NCBI RefSeq assembly: GCF_001282725.1
Contig: NZ_LN876587.1
Span: 1,573,343 to 1,637,342 of the forward strand
DNA length: 64,000 bases
Source: Inediibacterium massiliense
GTDB lineage: Bacteria > Bacillota > Clostridia > Peptostreptococcales > Thermotaleaceae
Direction: 5' to 3'
Positions 16,848 through 28,015 of this stretch are shown here, piece by piece (the stretch's first letter is position 1; each line of letters opens with the position of its first letter). The position numbers and the translations under genes were made by a program. Under the pieces are notes generated by a model. The model saw only the letters and a list, made by a program, of their open reading frames with translations. It made no database searches and had not been told where the DNA came from.

Positions 16848-17408
16848 ATGAAAAAATTATTTCGATCCTTAAACCTTATTTTTACTATCATTATGCTTTC
16901 TTTTATGATTATATTTTTTTTAAAAACACAATATCACTTTTTATTCTATACTGCTACCCTTTATTTTATTTATCTTTTTTATTTACACTGGGAATCACAG
17001 AAAAAATATACAGTAAAATCCTATATAAAAATACTAATCCTATTCACTATTATTATAGATCTACTTGGATTTTCTCTTCATTTTTACGATACAGTGTATT
17101 GGTTTGATAAAGCATTGCATATGTTTGGCTCTTTTTCTATTACTCTTTTTTCTTATGCCTTGATCCAAATATTTTGGAAAGATTTTTCTTCCTCTCATAT
17201 GCTTACTTTTATATTTATAGCTTCCTTAGGTATAACCATAGGAGTATTATATGAAATTGGAGAATTTATATTAGATTTAATTTTTGATTCAAAAAATCAA
17301 AATGGATTAATAGATACAAATTTAGATCTAATATTTGATATATTCGGAGCCATATTGGCTAGTTTATGGGGAGTATATAGAAAAAGAATGGTTACTTTAA
17401 AAAGATAA
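16848..17408 (+). CDS. YjdF/DUF2238-like membrane protein
   Basis: About 186 residues with five or six membrane segments. The segment WFDKALHMFGSFSITLFSYA, then YEIGEFILDLIF, NGLIDTNLDLIFDIFGAILA gives the spaced acidic and His pattern of the DUF2238 (YjdF) membrane family, whose function is not settled. GGAGGAG lies 8 bases before the ATG at 16848, which I prefer to the first ATG of the frame at 16833. It stands alone between convergent and divergent genes and ends in a strong terminator. Confidence 0.7.
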   Translation: MKKLFRSLNLIFTIIMLSFMIIFFLKTQYHFLFYTATLYFIYLFYLHWESQKKYTVKSYIKILILFTIIIDLLGFSLHFYDTVYWFDKALHMFGSFSITLFSYALIQIFWKDFSSSHMLTFIFIASLGITIGVLYEIGEFILDLIFDSKNQNGLIDTNLDLIFDIFGAILASLWGVYRKRMVTLKR

Positions 17409-17436
17409 AAGATCACCCTCTACTTGGGTGATCTTT
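17408..17436. terminator. Bidirectional terminator
   Basis: AAAGATCACCC, 7-base loop and perfect complement, between the convergent yjdF-like and speD genes. Confidence 0.85.
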
Positions 17437-18255
17437 CTATACATCTGATACATTGATTCCATAAAAAATCTCTGTCATTTCTTTATTTAATTTTTCTATA
17501 ATTTCATCTCTTTCTTCCTCATTTAAGTTTTCTTCATTAATTTCAAATAAATAATTATCTAAGTTTAAATCTTTTATTTTCATCTTTGTATGAAATATAT
17601 TGGATTGATAGATATTCATATCAATCAAATCATATCTGTTTATCGTTTCTTTTTCAATGAAATTTTGTATAGAATTGATTGGATGATCTATAAAATGCTT
17701 TTCTCCATCTATATCTCTTGTAAATCCTCTCACTCTATAGTCAATAGTAATAATATCTGAATCAAAACTTCCTATTAAATAATTTAATGCTTTTACTGGA
17801 GAGATTGTCCCACAAGTAGCTACATCAATATCTACTCTAAAAGTACTAATGTCATTTTGAGGATGACTTTCTGGGTACGTATGGACTGTTACATGGCTTT
17901 TATCTAAATGGCCTACAATATTTTCACGAGTAGGTGTTAAAACTCCTCTATTACAAGATGGATCCAAAACATATAAAGGAACTTCTTCTTCTGAAATTAA
18001 AAGAGTCACACTTGCTCCTTGTGGATCATAATCTTGTTTGGCAACATTTAACACACTCGCACCAATAATATTTGTTACATCTGTAAGAATCTTTGTCAAT
18101 CGTTCTGAATTATATTGTTCATCAATATACTCAATATATTTTTTTCGATCTTGTTCTGTTTTTGTATAACAGATGTCATAAATATTGAAACTAAGCGCTT
18201 TTGTTAAATTATTAAATCCATACAACTTCAATTTATTATTAGTAATTTTAGCCAA
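17437..18255 (-). CDS. speD: S-adenosylmethionine decarboxylase proenzyme
   Basis: Makes decarboxylated SAM, the aminopropyl donor for spermidine. It is of the long E. coli type (about 264 residues). [20 protein letters not shown] matches the family N-terminus. The proenzyme cleavage region is [16 protein letters not shown], in which the Ser becomes the pyruvoyl cofactor; a conserved Cys lies in [14 protein letters not shown] abuts the ATG at 18261 but is 6 bases from the TTG at 18255, so I prefer TTG. It has its own promoter and no speE neighbour. Confidence 0.92.
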   Translation of the reverse strand: MAKITNNKLKLYGFNNLTKALSFNIYDICYTKTEQDRKKYIEYIDEQYNSERLTKILTDVTNIIGASVLNVAKQDYDPQGASVTLLISEEEVPLYVLDPSCNRGVLTPTRENIVGHLDKSHVTVHTYPESHPQNDISTFRVDIDVATCGTISPVKALNYLIGSFDSDIITIDYRVRGFTRDIDGEKHFIDHPINSIQNFIEKETINRYDLIDMNIYQSNIFHTKMKIKDLNLDNYLFEINEENLNEEERDEIIEKLNKEMTEIFYGINVSDV

Positions 18256-18289
18256 TATCATTCCCCATTTCTAATGAATTTACATAAAA

Positions 18290-18317
18290 ATTATATACTG
18301 TATACGCATAATGTCAA
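18290..18317 (-). promoter_or_regulatory. Consensus sigmaA promoter of speD
   Basis: TTGACA (18312-18317) and TATAAT (18290-18295), both perfect, with a 16-base spacer on the minus strand. The rest of the 18256-18509 gap is AT-rich and shows no other clear feature. Confidence 0.8.
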
Positions 18318-18509
18318 TATATAAATTTTGCTATTTATACTACCTGTATACTTATCTTAACCATTCTAAAAATTATTATTTAAAGCTGTTGAAAATTTTT
18401 CCAAATCACTTTTTTACTCATTTTTTATCTTTTTTTATAATATACATACATTAAAACGCAGTTTCCATAAATTCAATGTATTCCTACAGTTAGAAAGGAG
18501 TCTTATATT

Positions 18510-20210
18510 ATGGTTAATTATCCTATTGTACAACCTAATAATCCATCTTCTTGTGACCGTCATCAACTTGTTTTGTATTCATTACAGAAAGAACAACGAT
18601 CTGAAGATTTTCATCATATTATAAAAAACTTAAGTCCTCCTCCTGATATTACAACAATCTCCCCTGCTGGATCTTTTAAAAATATAAAAATTGCAATCAT
18701 CGGCTCTGGTGCTGCAGGACTAGCATCAGCTTTTGAATTGAGAAAATTAGGCTTCGATATAACTATATTTGAAGCCTCAAAAGAAAGAATTGGAGGAAGA
18801 ATTTATACTTATTATTTTGATAAAAATAAAAATCTTTATGGAGAACTAGGCCCTATGCGCATTCCAGTAAGTCATGAAACAACTTGGCATTATATTAACC
18901 TTTTTCATCTAAACACACGACCCTTTATTCAAAACAATAAAAATACTTTCTTATATGTAAGAAATACAAGAGTACGTAATGATCCTGATGGAAAAAATGT
19001 AATGGAAAAAATCTATCCAAAGTTTCCTCTCTATCCATGGGAGAGAAACATCCCTTGGCAAAAGCTAATAGAATATGGTCTAGAAACACCACTTTTATCT
19101 ATTTCTCCTGCTATACGAAGAGAAATTCTGCAAATTAAACCTATTTATGATTCACTCATCAATTATTGGGGTTGTTTAAATATTCGACAAGTATTAGAAA
19201 AAATGGGACTTAGCGAAGGGGCAATTGATTTAATTGGAAGCTTATCTCCCCTTGATGGTGATTTTTATTACAATAGTTATATAGAAACCCTACAAGAAAT
19301 TTATCCAGTAAACTTTTCTTTTTTGTATGAAATCATTGGAGGATCTTCTAATTTATCTTCTGCCTTCTATCGTTCTTTAATTTGCATAAATCCGTCTGAA
19401 TACCCTACTATTTCTCCTCATTTATTAGGAAAAATTACTTTTAAAGCTGGCCATTGGATTAGGGGAATGTATTTATCTTCTAATAATCATGTAACTTTAA
19501 AATATCAAAATACCTGTACTAACAAAATGAACGAAGAAACTTTTGACTATATCATTTGTGCCATTCCCTTTTCTAGTCTTCGTAATATAGAAATAAATCC
19601 ATCCTTCACCTCAAGAAAAATGCAAGCTATAAGAGAAGTAGATTATTCCAATGCACAAAAAATTCTTTTTTTATGTAAAAATAGATTTTGGGAAAAGGGA
19701 GGCCCTAATGAAAGGATTATAGGAGGAGGATCTTTTACAGACCTTTTAATTTCATCTATATACTATCCATCTGATCACAGAGATTGTTCTTTCACAAATT
19801 ATTGTTCACCAGATGACCCTGGTGTTTTATTAGCATCTTATAACTATCGCCAAAGTGCTGTTCGGCTAGGAAATATGGAAGAACATAAAAGAGTAGAGCT
19901 TGCCAAAAGACAAATCGAAAAAGTACATGGACTTCCAATGGGATATATGGATAAAATAGTAATAGATTATAAAATGATTAATTGGAATCATGTCCCGTAC
20001 TTTTACGGAGCTTTTTGTTATTTTATGCCTGAACAAAAAAGAATCTTTTCTTATTCTATGACTACACCAGAATATAACAATAAAATATTTTTTGCAGGAG
20101 AACACACATCTTCCAGTCATGGCTGGATGCAAGGAGCTCTACATAGTGGTGCATGTGCTGCAAACGCCTTAGCAAAGTATTGTAAATATGATCATAAGCC
20201 CTTGTTTTAA
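18510..20210 (+). CDS. Flavin-containing amine oxidase-like FAD oxidoreductase
   Basis: 566 residues. The dinucleotide-binding motif IAIIGSGAAGLASAFEL starts near residue 63, followed by FEASKERIGGRI, the standard N-terminal pattern of amine oxidases. The C-terminal FAD contact is FFAGEHTSSSHGWMQGALHSG. The family includes L-amino-acid oxidases and monoamine oxidases that oxidise C-N bonds. No signal peptide is seen; the first 60 residues are an unusual Pro/Ser-rich extension. An oxygen-using enzyme would be odd in a strict anaerobe, so another electron acceptor or a sporulation role is possible. AAAGGAG precedes the ATG. Confidence 0.82.
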   Translation: MVNYPIVQPNNPSSCDRHQLVLYSLQKEQRSEDFHHIIKNLSPPPDITTISPAGSFKNIKIAIIGSGAAGLASAFELRKLGFDITIFEASKERIGGRIYTYYFDKNKNLYGELGPMRIPVSHETTWHYINLFHLNTRPFIQNNKNTFLYVRNTRVRNDPDGKNVMEKIYPKFPLYPWERNIPWQKLIEYGLETPLLSISPAIRREILQIKPIYDSLINYWGCLNIRQVLEKMGLSEGAIDLIGSLSPLDGDFYYNSYIETLQEIYPVNFSFLYEIIGGSSNLSSAFYRSLICINPSEYPTISPHLLGKITFKAGHWIRGMYLSSNNHVTLKYQNTCTNKMNEETFDYIICAIPFSSLRNIEINPSFTSRKMQAIREVDYSNAQKILFLCKNRFWEKGGPNERIIGGGSFTDLLISSIYYPSDHRDCSFTNYCSPDDPGVLLASYNYRQSAVRLGNMEEHKRVELAKRQIEKVHGLPMGYMDKIVIDYKMINWNHVPYFYGAFCYFMPEQKRIFSYSMTTPEYNNKIFFAGEHTSSSHGWMQGALHSGACAANALAKYCKYDHKPLF

Positions 20211-20220
20211 TAGGGGACTG

Positions 20221-20413
20221 GACTTATAGACAAAGTCATAAAATTCTTCACTGATTTTCAAATTTGGAAAATATATAGAAACGATCGAAAATAGCATTAC
20301 AAACTCGCTTTGCTCAAACAGTGTAATGCTAAACATTTTCTCACTTATTCTATATTTTCGCAAATTCTCAATAATTGTTCCGAATTTTATGACTTTGCTA
20401 CAATATACTTTAT
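20221..20413 (-). mobile_element. Palindromic MITE-like element, copy 3 (inverted)
   Basis: Reverse orientation relative to copies 1 and 2. Ends GACAAAGTCATAAAA and TTTTATGACTTTGC form the terminal inverted repeats; the central palindrome is GCATTACA (20294-20301)/TGTAATGC (20322-20329). No matching direct repeats flank it, so they were lost or never formed. Its end supplies the TAA stop of the neighbouring sfsA gene. Confidence 0.7.
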
Positions 20414-21099
20414 AAAGAAGTATGTACTTTTTTATTAATTTTTATTTCATCTTCTTTCACTATACTATCATATGCTAAAATACAAATACCCTTTTCTTTT
20501 GCTCTTTGTAATGCTTCTTCAAAATGAGGATCTGTAACTTTATTGGGTCTAAATATTTTCATATTCTCTATTTGTATTAAAAAAAAGATATAGTTTTTAT
20601 ACCCTTCTTTTTGCAAATGAATTAATTCTTCTATATGCTTTCTTCCTCTTTCCGTAGGAGCATCAGGAAACATGCAGTTTCCATTTTCTTCCAATGTCAC
20701 ACTTTTTACTTCAATAAATCCTTTCTCATGATCTTTCTCATAATAAAAGTCAAACCTTGAATTTTTATATTTTACTTCTTTTTTAAGCTTTATAAAATCT
20801 TTTAATTCTCCTACTTCACTATGAATCAATGCATCATAAACCACATAATTTGTAATTTGCGAATCTATATTAATCAGCGTATGATCATCTTTGTAGGCTG
20901 CCACTAAAGAATATTTTGTTTTTCTATTAGGATTAGAAGCTTCTTCTAAAATTACTTTTACTCCTTTTTTCAATATTTCCTTGCATCTTCCTGTATTTTT
21001 TACATGGACAATCTCTTCTCTTCCATTTAAAAGTACATGAGCAATAAAGCGATTGGGTCTTTTTAAAAAAATAGCTTCTTGAATCGATAAATATTTCAT
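20410..21099 (-). CDS. sfsA: SfsA-family DNA/RNA nuclease
   Basis: 229-residue SfsA protein, about the family length (230-235). The family has an OB-fold N-terminal part and a PD-(D/E)XK-type nuclease core. Visible marks: FIAHVLLNGREEIVHVKNTGRC, DALIHSEVGEL, SRFDFYYEKDHEKGFIEVKSVTL with the acidic/Lys active-site pattern, and FPDAPTERGRKHIEEL. The physiological role is unclear in spite of the name sugar fermentation stimulation. AAGGAGATATAT precedes the ATG. The stop codon lies in the edge of element copy 3, so the last residues may be slightly altered. Confidence 0.92.
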   Translation of the reverse strand: MKYLSIQEAIFLKRPNRFIAHVLLNGREEIVHVKNTGRCKEILKKGVKVILEEASNPNRKTKYSLVAAYKDDHTLINIDSQITNYVVYDALIHSEVGELKDFIKLKKEVKYKNSRFDFYYEKDHEKGFIEVKSVTLEENGNCMFPDAPTERGRKHIEELIHLQKEGYKNYIFFLIQIENMKIFRPNKVTDPHFEEALQRAKEKGICILAYDSIVKEDEIKINKKVHTSL

Positions 21100-21162
21100 A
21101 TATATCTCCTTTTTTACTTTTTTATATACTTATACCCTTATTAAAAGCTGTATTTACAATAA

Positions 21163-24100
21163 GTTTCAATCTCCTAAGGAGCTTTTATTCTTCTAATACA
21201 AAGATCAGAGTGGCACGGAAGAAGTGCTTATGCACTGTTTCAATCTCCTAAGGAGCTTTTATTCTTCTAATACAGAAGGTCTTTTTTCTACTTGTCCAAC
21301 TTTTCATCAGTTTCAATCTCCTAAGGAGCTTTTATTCTTCTAATACTAAAATGAATTATGATGGTAGATATAATGATATAAAGTTTCAATCTCCTAAGGA
21401 GCTTTTATTCTTCTAATACTAAAATGAATTATGATGGTAGATATAATGATATAAAGTTTCAATCTCCTAAGGAGCTTTTATTCTTCTAATACGAAATAAT
21501 AGAAGTAATTGAGATATGTCAATAAAATGTGTTTCAATCTCCTAAGGAGCTTTTATTCTTCTAATACATTAGTCCCTCCAGTAGTCATAATAGTTATCAC
21601 AAGTTTCAATCTCCTAAGGAGCTTTTATTCTTCTAATACTAGAGCTGGTTTTTCGGGAGGTGGTCATAAATACAAGTTTCAATCTCCTAAGGAGCTTTTA
21701 TTCTTCTAATACAATCAGCATGAGGAATCATATATTAGACAACATCAAGTTTCAATCTCCTAAGGAGCTTTTATTCTTCTAATACGCTAAGAAATTATAT
21801 GATTATGTAGTAAACTTACCAGTTTCAATCTCCTAAGGAGCTTTTATTCTTCTAATACATCAATAGAAATGTCTACACGAGAGATAATGTATAAGTTTCA
21901 ATCTCCTAAGGAGCTTTTATTCTTCTAATACGAAAAAATAAAAATCATTGATATAGAAACAATTCCGTTTCAATCTCCTAAGGAGCTTTTATTCTTCTAA
22001 TACAAATGCTTGTGTGTTCTTACTTATAGGAAAGTATCAAGTTTCAATCTCCTAAGGAGCTTTTATTCTTCTAATACTTTTTACCCCTCCATATTCATAA
22101 TTAATAAATCTGTTTCAATCTCCTAAGGAGCTTTTATTCTTCTAATACGATGATTTTGGTTGTTTTCCTAGTATAATAGATATAGTTTCAATCTCCTAAG
22201 GAGCTTTTATTCTTCTAATACTTAATAATAAATGCAATAAAAGAAGATATGAATGTGTTTCAATCTCCTAAGGAGCTTTTATTCTTCTAATACACTCCTC
22301 CAATTGTTGATTGAAATGGAGTCAATTTAGTTTCAATCTCCTAAGGAGCTTTTATTCTTCTAATACGGAGTAAAGATTAGGAGTATACAGCTTATAATAA
22401 AGTTTCAATCTCCTAAGGAGCTTTTATTCTTCTAATACCGGATGATATCGGTCTTTATCTAAATCATAATATAAGTTTCAATCTCCTAAGGAGCTTTTAT
22501 TCTTCTAATACAAACATTTTAGAATAAGCCCCATGTACATATGGTTGTTTCAATCTCCTAAGGAGCTTTTATTCTTCTAATACATGGAAGAAGAATTTGC
22601 AGATATACAATTAATATTGGGTTTCAATCTCCTAAGGAGCTTTTATTCTTCTAATACTAGTACTATCAATGTTCCAGAAATTTTTTTTACAATGTTTCAA
22701 TCTCCTAAGGAGCTTTTATTCTTCTAATACGTGTTGTATGTGATACCGTTTAATAGCATCAAAATCGTTTCAATCTCCTAAGGAGCTTTTATTCTTCTAA
22801 TACAAGCTTGGTATTAACACAGCTCAAGGAATGCTATGTATGTTTCAATCTCCTAAGGAGCTTTTATTCTTCTAATACTAAGTTCCTGTGCATCAAAGAA
22901 ATCTAAAATATTAGTTTCAATCTCCTAAGGAGCTTTTATTCTTCTAATACTGACCTTTGCTGTATTCATCTAAGCTGACCTTTGCGTTTCAATCTCCTAA
23001 GGAGCTTTTATTCTTCTAATACGGGGAACAAATGAAATCCCTCAAAATGTTTATCAGGTTTCAATCTCCTAAGGAGCTTTTATTCTTCTAATACCATATG
23101 AACATATAATTCGAAATAGTTTAAAGGCAAGTTTCAATCTCCTAAGGAGCTTTTATTCTTCTAATACGTTTTATAACTGCCCTATCTACACTTTATTATT
23201 TATGTTTCAATCTCCTAAGGAGCTTTTATTCTTCTAATACAATTAATGCAGATGAGATTGTCACAGGAACTCTAAAGTTTCAATCTCCTAAGGAGCTTTT
23301 ATTCTTCTAATACTTTTAAGACATACAAAAATGCCTGCAATCTTAATCGGTTTCAATCTCCTAAGGAGCTTTTATTCTTCTAATACCGATTCGTTCTATC
23401 ATTTCGTATAGAAAACATCTTAAGTTTCAATCTCCTAAGGAGCTTTTATTCTTCTAATACTTAAAAGATGATTCTATCGAAAAGAATTTAGAATGTTTCA
23501 ATCTCCTAAGGAGCTTTTATTCTTCTAATACATGATTTTCCGTTTTTCCCTTCAACAATTTTCATATTACGTTTCAATCTCCTAAGGAGCTTTTATTCTT
23601 CTAATACTAACAGATAGCCCGATCCGTAGGCATAGCCGTAGGAGTTTCAATCTCCTAAGGAGCTTTTATTCTTCTAATACAAAAGTCATATACCTGATCT
23701 GGTACCCTCACTCCTAAGTTTCAATCTCCTAAGGAGCTTTTATTCTTCTAATACGAGCTATTCCTTATTTTTATTATTATATAGGGGTGGTGTTTCAATC
23801 TCCTAAGGAGCTTTTATTCTTCTAATACAAAGCTACAGAATACGAACCATATGCAGACAATAAGTTTCAATCTCCTAAGGAGCTTTTATTCTTCTAATAC
23901 GACTAAATGCTTGTTTAATACCTTTCCACAATTCAGTTTCAATCTCCTAAGGAGCTTTTATTCTTCTAATACCAATCAGAAAATAAATAGATAGGATTTT
24001 TAAATTAGTTTCAATCTCCTAAGGAGCTTTTATTCTTCTAATACTTATGATAAACTAGATGCTGATAAAGATACTATAAAGTTTCAATCTCCTAAGGAGC

Positions 24101-27100
24101 TTTTATTCTTCTAATACGATTGGAACAGAAAAATTCCAGACTGGTATGTTCCAGTTTCAATCTCCTAAGGAGCTTTTATTCTTCTAATACTGGAGCTTGA
24201 TGAAGTTATCAGGTTAAAACAAATTAGTTTCAATCTCCTAAGGAGCTTTTATTCTTCTAATACAATCAATTTACGAATATAGGAGGAATGTATGAAACCA
24301 GTTTCAATCTCCTAAGGAGCTTTTATTCTTCTAATACGTAGCACTTAATCCATCATCACTTATTTTAGGAGTAGTTTCAATCTCCTAAGGAGCTTTTATT
24401 CTTCTAATACTGGGGGATGGTATAATATGGATAAGAAGAGGACACTAGTTTCAATCTCCTAAGGAGCTTTTATTCTTCTAATACTTTCTTATATATTTAA
24501 AAGCAATTAAGCAAGTGCAAGTTTCAATCTCCTAAGGAGCTTTTATTCTTCTAATACATGAGCAGTTTTCAGCGAATGAGAGATAGAGAATCAAGTTTCA
24601 ATCTCCTAAGGAGCTTTTATTCTTCTAATACAGATTACAAATTGGCAAAAATTACAGGGTAAAATCAGTTTCAATCTCCTAAGGAGCTTTTATTCTTCTA
24701 ATACAAAATAAAACAGAAGAAGAAGTGAATTTTGATAAAGGTTTCAATCTCCTAAGGAGCTTTTATTCTTCTAATACCAAGATACTAAAAGAGAAATGGA
24801 ATTGCCATGTAAAGTTTCAATCTCCTAAGGAGCTTTTATTCTTCTAATACACAAGCATTGCTGTACTGTCTTTCCCTAAGCTACATGAGTTTCAATCTCC
24901 TAAGGAGCTTTTATTCTTCTAATACCCTCTTTTTGGGGTGTCGGTTGTTCATTAGTATTTTCGTTTCAATCTCCTAAGGAGCTTTTATTCTTCTAATACT
25001 CTTTGCAGGTGCTGGTATTTACAATGCCTTAAAAGGTTTCAATCTCCTAAGGAGCTTTTATTCTTCTAATACCTTTCATCATTTAGCAGCTCCTTCAATT
25101 TCATTTTAAGTTTCAATCTCCTAAGGAGCTTTTATTCTTCTAATACCGTCGTATTACTAAAAGCGTGTAGAGATTTATTACAGAGTTTCAATCTCCTAAG
25201 GAGCTTTTATTCTTCTAATACCAAACAAGGACTTTGTAAGTGGACAGAAAGAATTGGTTTCAATCTCCTAAGGAGCTTTTATTCTTCTAATACAGATTAT
25301 ATAGAATTGATCGAATATGTCAGAGAAAGTTTCAATCTCCTAAGGAGCTTTTATTCTTCTAATACCCTCTTTTTGGGGTGTCGGTTGTTCATTAGTATTT
25401 TCGTTTCAATCTCCTAAGGAGCTTTTATTCTTCTAATACAGTAAGCAATTTCCATCACAGTTAGCATCATCATAAGTTTCAATCTCCTAAGGAGCTTTTA
25501 TTCTTCTAATACAAATGGAAAATTTACAAGTCAAGATACTACAGAAGAGTTTCAATCTCCTAAGGAGCTTTTATTCTTCTAATACATATGTATGAAGAAG
25601 GAATAGAAGCCGTACCTGGGTTTCAATCTCCTAAGGAGCTTTTATTCTTCTAATACCTAAAGGAGTGAGGTGTGGATGGGTAGTAATGAAAGTTTCAATC
25701 TCCTAAGGAGCTTTTATTCTTCTAATACATTCAAGGAATGAAAAATAAACAAAATCTGAATGTGTTTCAATCTCCTAAGGAGCTTTTATTCTTCTAATAC
25801 ATATAAGTTCATTTGCAAAGTCTATAGCTCCATAAACGTTTCAATCTCCTAAGGAGCTTTTATTCTTCTAATACCAGTTTCAGAAAGCAGATCAAGTACA
25901 TAATGCGAGTTGTTTCAATCTCCTAAGGAGCTTTTATTCTTCTAATACCATGGATGACATTCTTTATAGTATTAGCTTTTCTTGCGTTTCAATCTCCTAA
26001 GGAGCTTTTATTCTTCTAATACTTAAGAATGCTAGAACGAAGATTTGAGAATGAAATAGCGTTTCAATCTCCTAAGGAGCTTTTATTCTTCTAATACCAA
26101 TTGCAAGTTCCATCTTCATAATTCACTTGATGTTTCAATCTCCTAAGGAGCTTTTATTCTTCTAATACGTATAGGAGAAGAGAGGGCAGAGAAAATCCTA
26201 TTAGAGTTTCAATCTCCTAAGGAGCTTTTATTCTTCTAATACCAATTTGTGTGAGTTTTGGAAAATACTTAATATCTGTTTCAATCTCCTAAGGAGCTTT
26301 TATTCTTCTAATACACCCACACAGTATAGGAATTGTTGTACTAATAATTAGTTTCAATCTCCTAAGGAGCTTTTATTCTTCTAATACTATACTCTTTGTT
26401 AATGTATCTATATCTTTATCTCCTGTTTCAATCTCCTAAGGAGCTTTTATTCTTCTAATACTTAGCTTTTGGTATCTACATAAATTTATAAACATGTTTC
26501 AATCTCCTAAGGAGCTTTTATTCTTCTAATACTGACGAGTAATGTATGTGCTGTGGAACCCCTGCTCCGTTTCAATCTCCTAAGGAGCTTTTATTCTTCT
26601 AATACCCGGTGCTGCTTCCTAAGCTCTTCTCTGCTTGAACAACTGTTTCAATCTCCTAAGGAGCTTTTATTCTTCTAATACGAGATTCTGGATTGTCTAT
26701 CTCTTTTGTAAGAACTAAGTTTCAATCTCCTAAGGAGCTTTTATTCTTCTAATACAGGTGTAAATTCATTTTCTACAAGTGCAATTCTAAAGTTTCAATC
26801 TCCTAAGGAGCTTTTATTCTTCTAATACGTTGGAGCTCTCTACATGGAAATGGGTACAGGCAAGTTTCAATCTCCTAAGGAGCTTTTATTCTTCTAATAC
26901 TTTAAAGCTTACTTTCCTTGAATTAAAAGAAGATAGCGTTTCAATCTCCTAAGGAGCTTTTATTCTTCTAATACTTACCACCTAAAACATTTGAAGTAGA
27001 ATATTATTATTTGTTTCAATCTCCTAAGGAGCTTTTATTCTTCTAATACAAGAAATAGAATGTCATAAGCAAGTAAAAAAAGTAGGTTTCAATCTCCTAA

Positions 27101-27557
27101 GGAGCTTTTATTCTTCTAATACACGATTGTATGCTTCACGCTTAGTATAAGCATCTAAGTTTCAATCTCCTAAGGAGCTTTTATTCTTCTAATACTTTAT
27201 ATGATTTGTATGCGAATTAACATTTTGTGCTGTTTCAATCTCCTAAGGAGCTTTTATTCTTCTAATACTATCTATCTCTTTCTCTATATCTATATCTATC
27301 TCTGTTTCAATCTCCTAAGGAGCTTTTATTCTTCTAATACGATGGACAAGTTATTCATGGATTGGATCATGAGGTGTTTCAATCTCCTAAGGAGCTTTTA
27401 TTCTTCTAATACCTAAAAAAGTTAATGCAATTACTATAGATTTATCCAGTTTCAATCTCCTAAGGAGCTTTTATTCTTCTAATACCTGTAAAATAACCCA
27501 AATGATAAGACTTCCCTTGGGTTTCAATCTCCTAAGGAGCTTTTATTCTTCTAATAC
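21163..27557 (-). CRISPR. Type I-D CRISPR array, 88 repeats and 87 spacers
   Basis: A 37-base repeat beginning GTTTCAATCTCC on the plus strand and ending CTTCTAATAC recurs 88 times by hand count (first 21163-21199, last 27521-27557). Spacers are 34-39 bases. I saw no variant repeats, not even at the ends. Read on the minus strand the repeat ends GGAGATTGAAAC, the usual 5' handle of type I crRNAs, so transcription should run right to left from the cas2 side. A short CTCC/GGAG hairpin is the likely Cas6 recognition feature. Two spacers occur twice (21347-21382 and 21420-21455; 24926-24962 and 25366-25402). Open frames inside the array are repeat artefacts. Confidence 0.98.
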
Positions 27558-27725
27558 CGCTTGCGGTTTTAACCTGCATAAATACTGTCTTTGTTGTCTA
27601 TTAATCGCAAAGATGTTTTCAAATTATCATATTGCTACTCATATATTGACCAAAAAGTCTCTATATCGTGTATTTTAGCTTATCGCATAATATCCGTATT
27701 TTACAAAACACATAAGCTTGCGCAT
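27558..27725 (-). promoter_or_regulatory. CRISPR leader with candidate promoter
   Basis: 168 AT-rich bases between cas2 and the first repeat in the direction of transcription. On the minus strand TTGGTC (27648-27653) and TATGAT (27626-27631) with a 16-base spacer could start the pre-crRNA about 60 bases before the first repeat. CCGCAAGCG sits directly against that repeat. The leader is also where Cas1-Cas2 should insert new spacers. Confidence 0.6.
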
Positions 27726-27998
27726 CTAGAATATCATATTTCTTACATCAATAGGAACAAAGCTCCCTTTTCGTATTATTTTCATTTCACATGTAGCACA
27801 TATAGGATATATCATAATACTATCACCTATTTCTACTTTAATTTTATTAATCCTATACAGCATTTCAACATATTTCTTATCATCTAAATCACATTCAAAT
27901 ACACTATATTGATTACGCTGACCATAGTTTTTAAGAAGTTTATGTAATTTATTCCTTTTTTTGTCATTTACTATATCATAACTTACTAAATATATCAT
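27726..27998 (-). CDS. cas2: CRISPR adaptation protein Cas2
   Basis: 90-residue ferredoxin-fold protein that forms the Cas1-Cas2 integration complex. The start MIYLVSYDIVNDKKRNKLHKLL carries the conserved Asp after the first strand (YDI), and QYSVFECDLDD is the typical second-strand segment. AAAGGAAG precedes the ATG. It is the last gene of the cas operon, 17 bases after cas1, and directly faces the array leader. Confidence 0.95.
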   Translation of the reverse strand: MIYLVSYDIVNDKKRNKLHKLLKNYGQRNQYSVFECDLDDKKYVEMLYRINKIKVEIGDSIMIYPICATCEMKIIRKGSFVPIDVRNMIF

Positions 27999-28015
27999 AT
28001 CACACTTCCTTTTTC

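Noticed and set aside
21509..21709. Open frames inside the CRISPR array (also 27201-27416)
   Set aside because: They translate the repeat over and over (CFNLLRSFYSSNT) and have no ribosome site; artefacts of the array.
21163..27557. Transcription of the CRISPR array on the plus strand
   Set aside because: The repeat has its GAAAC handle on the minus strand, and the leader-like AT-rich sequence adjoins cas2 on the right.
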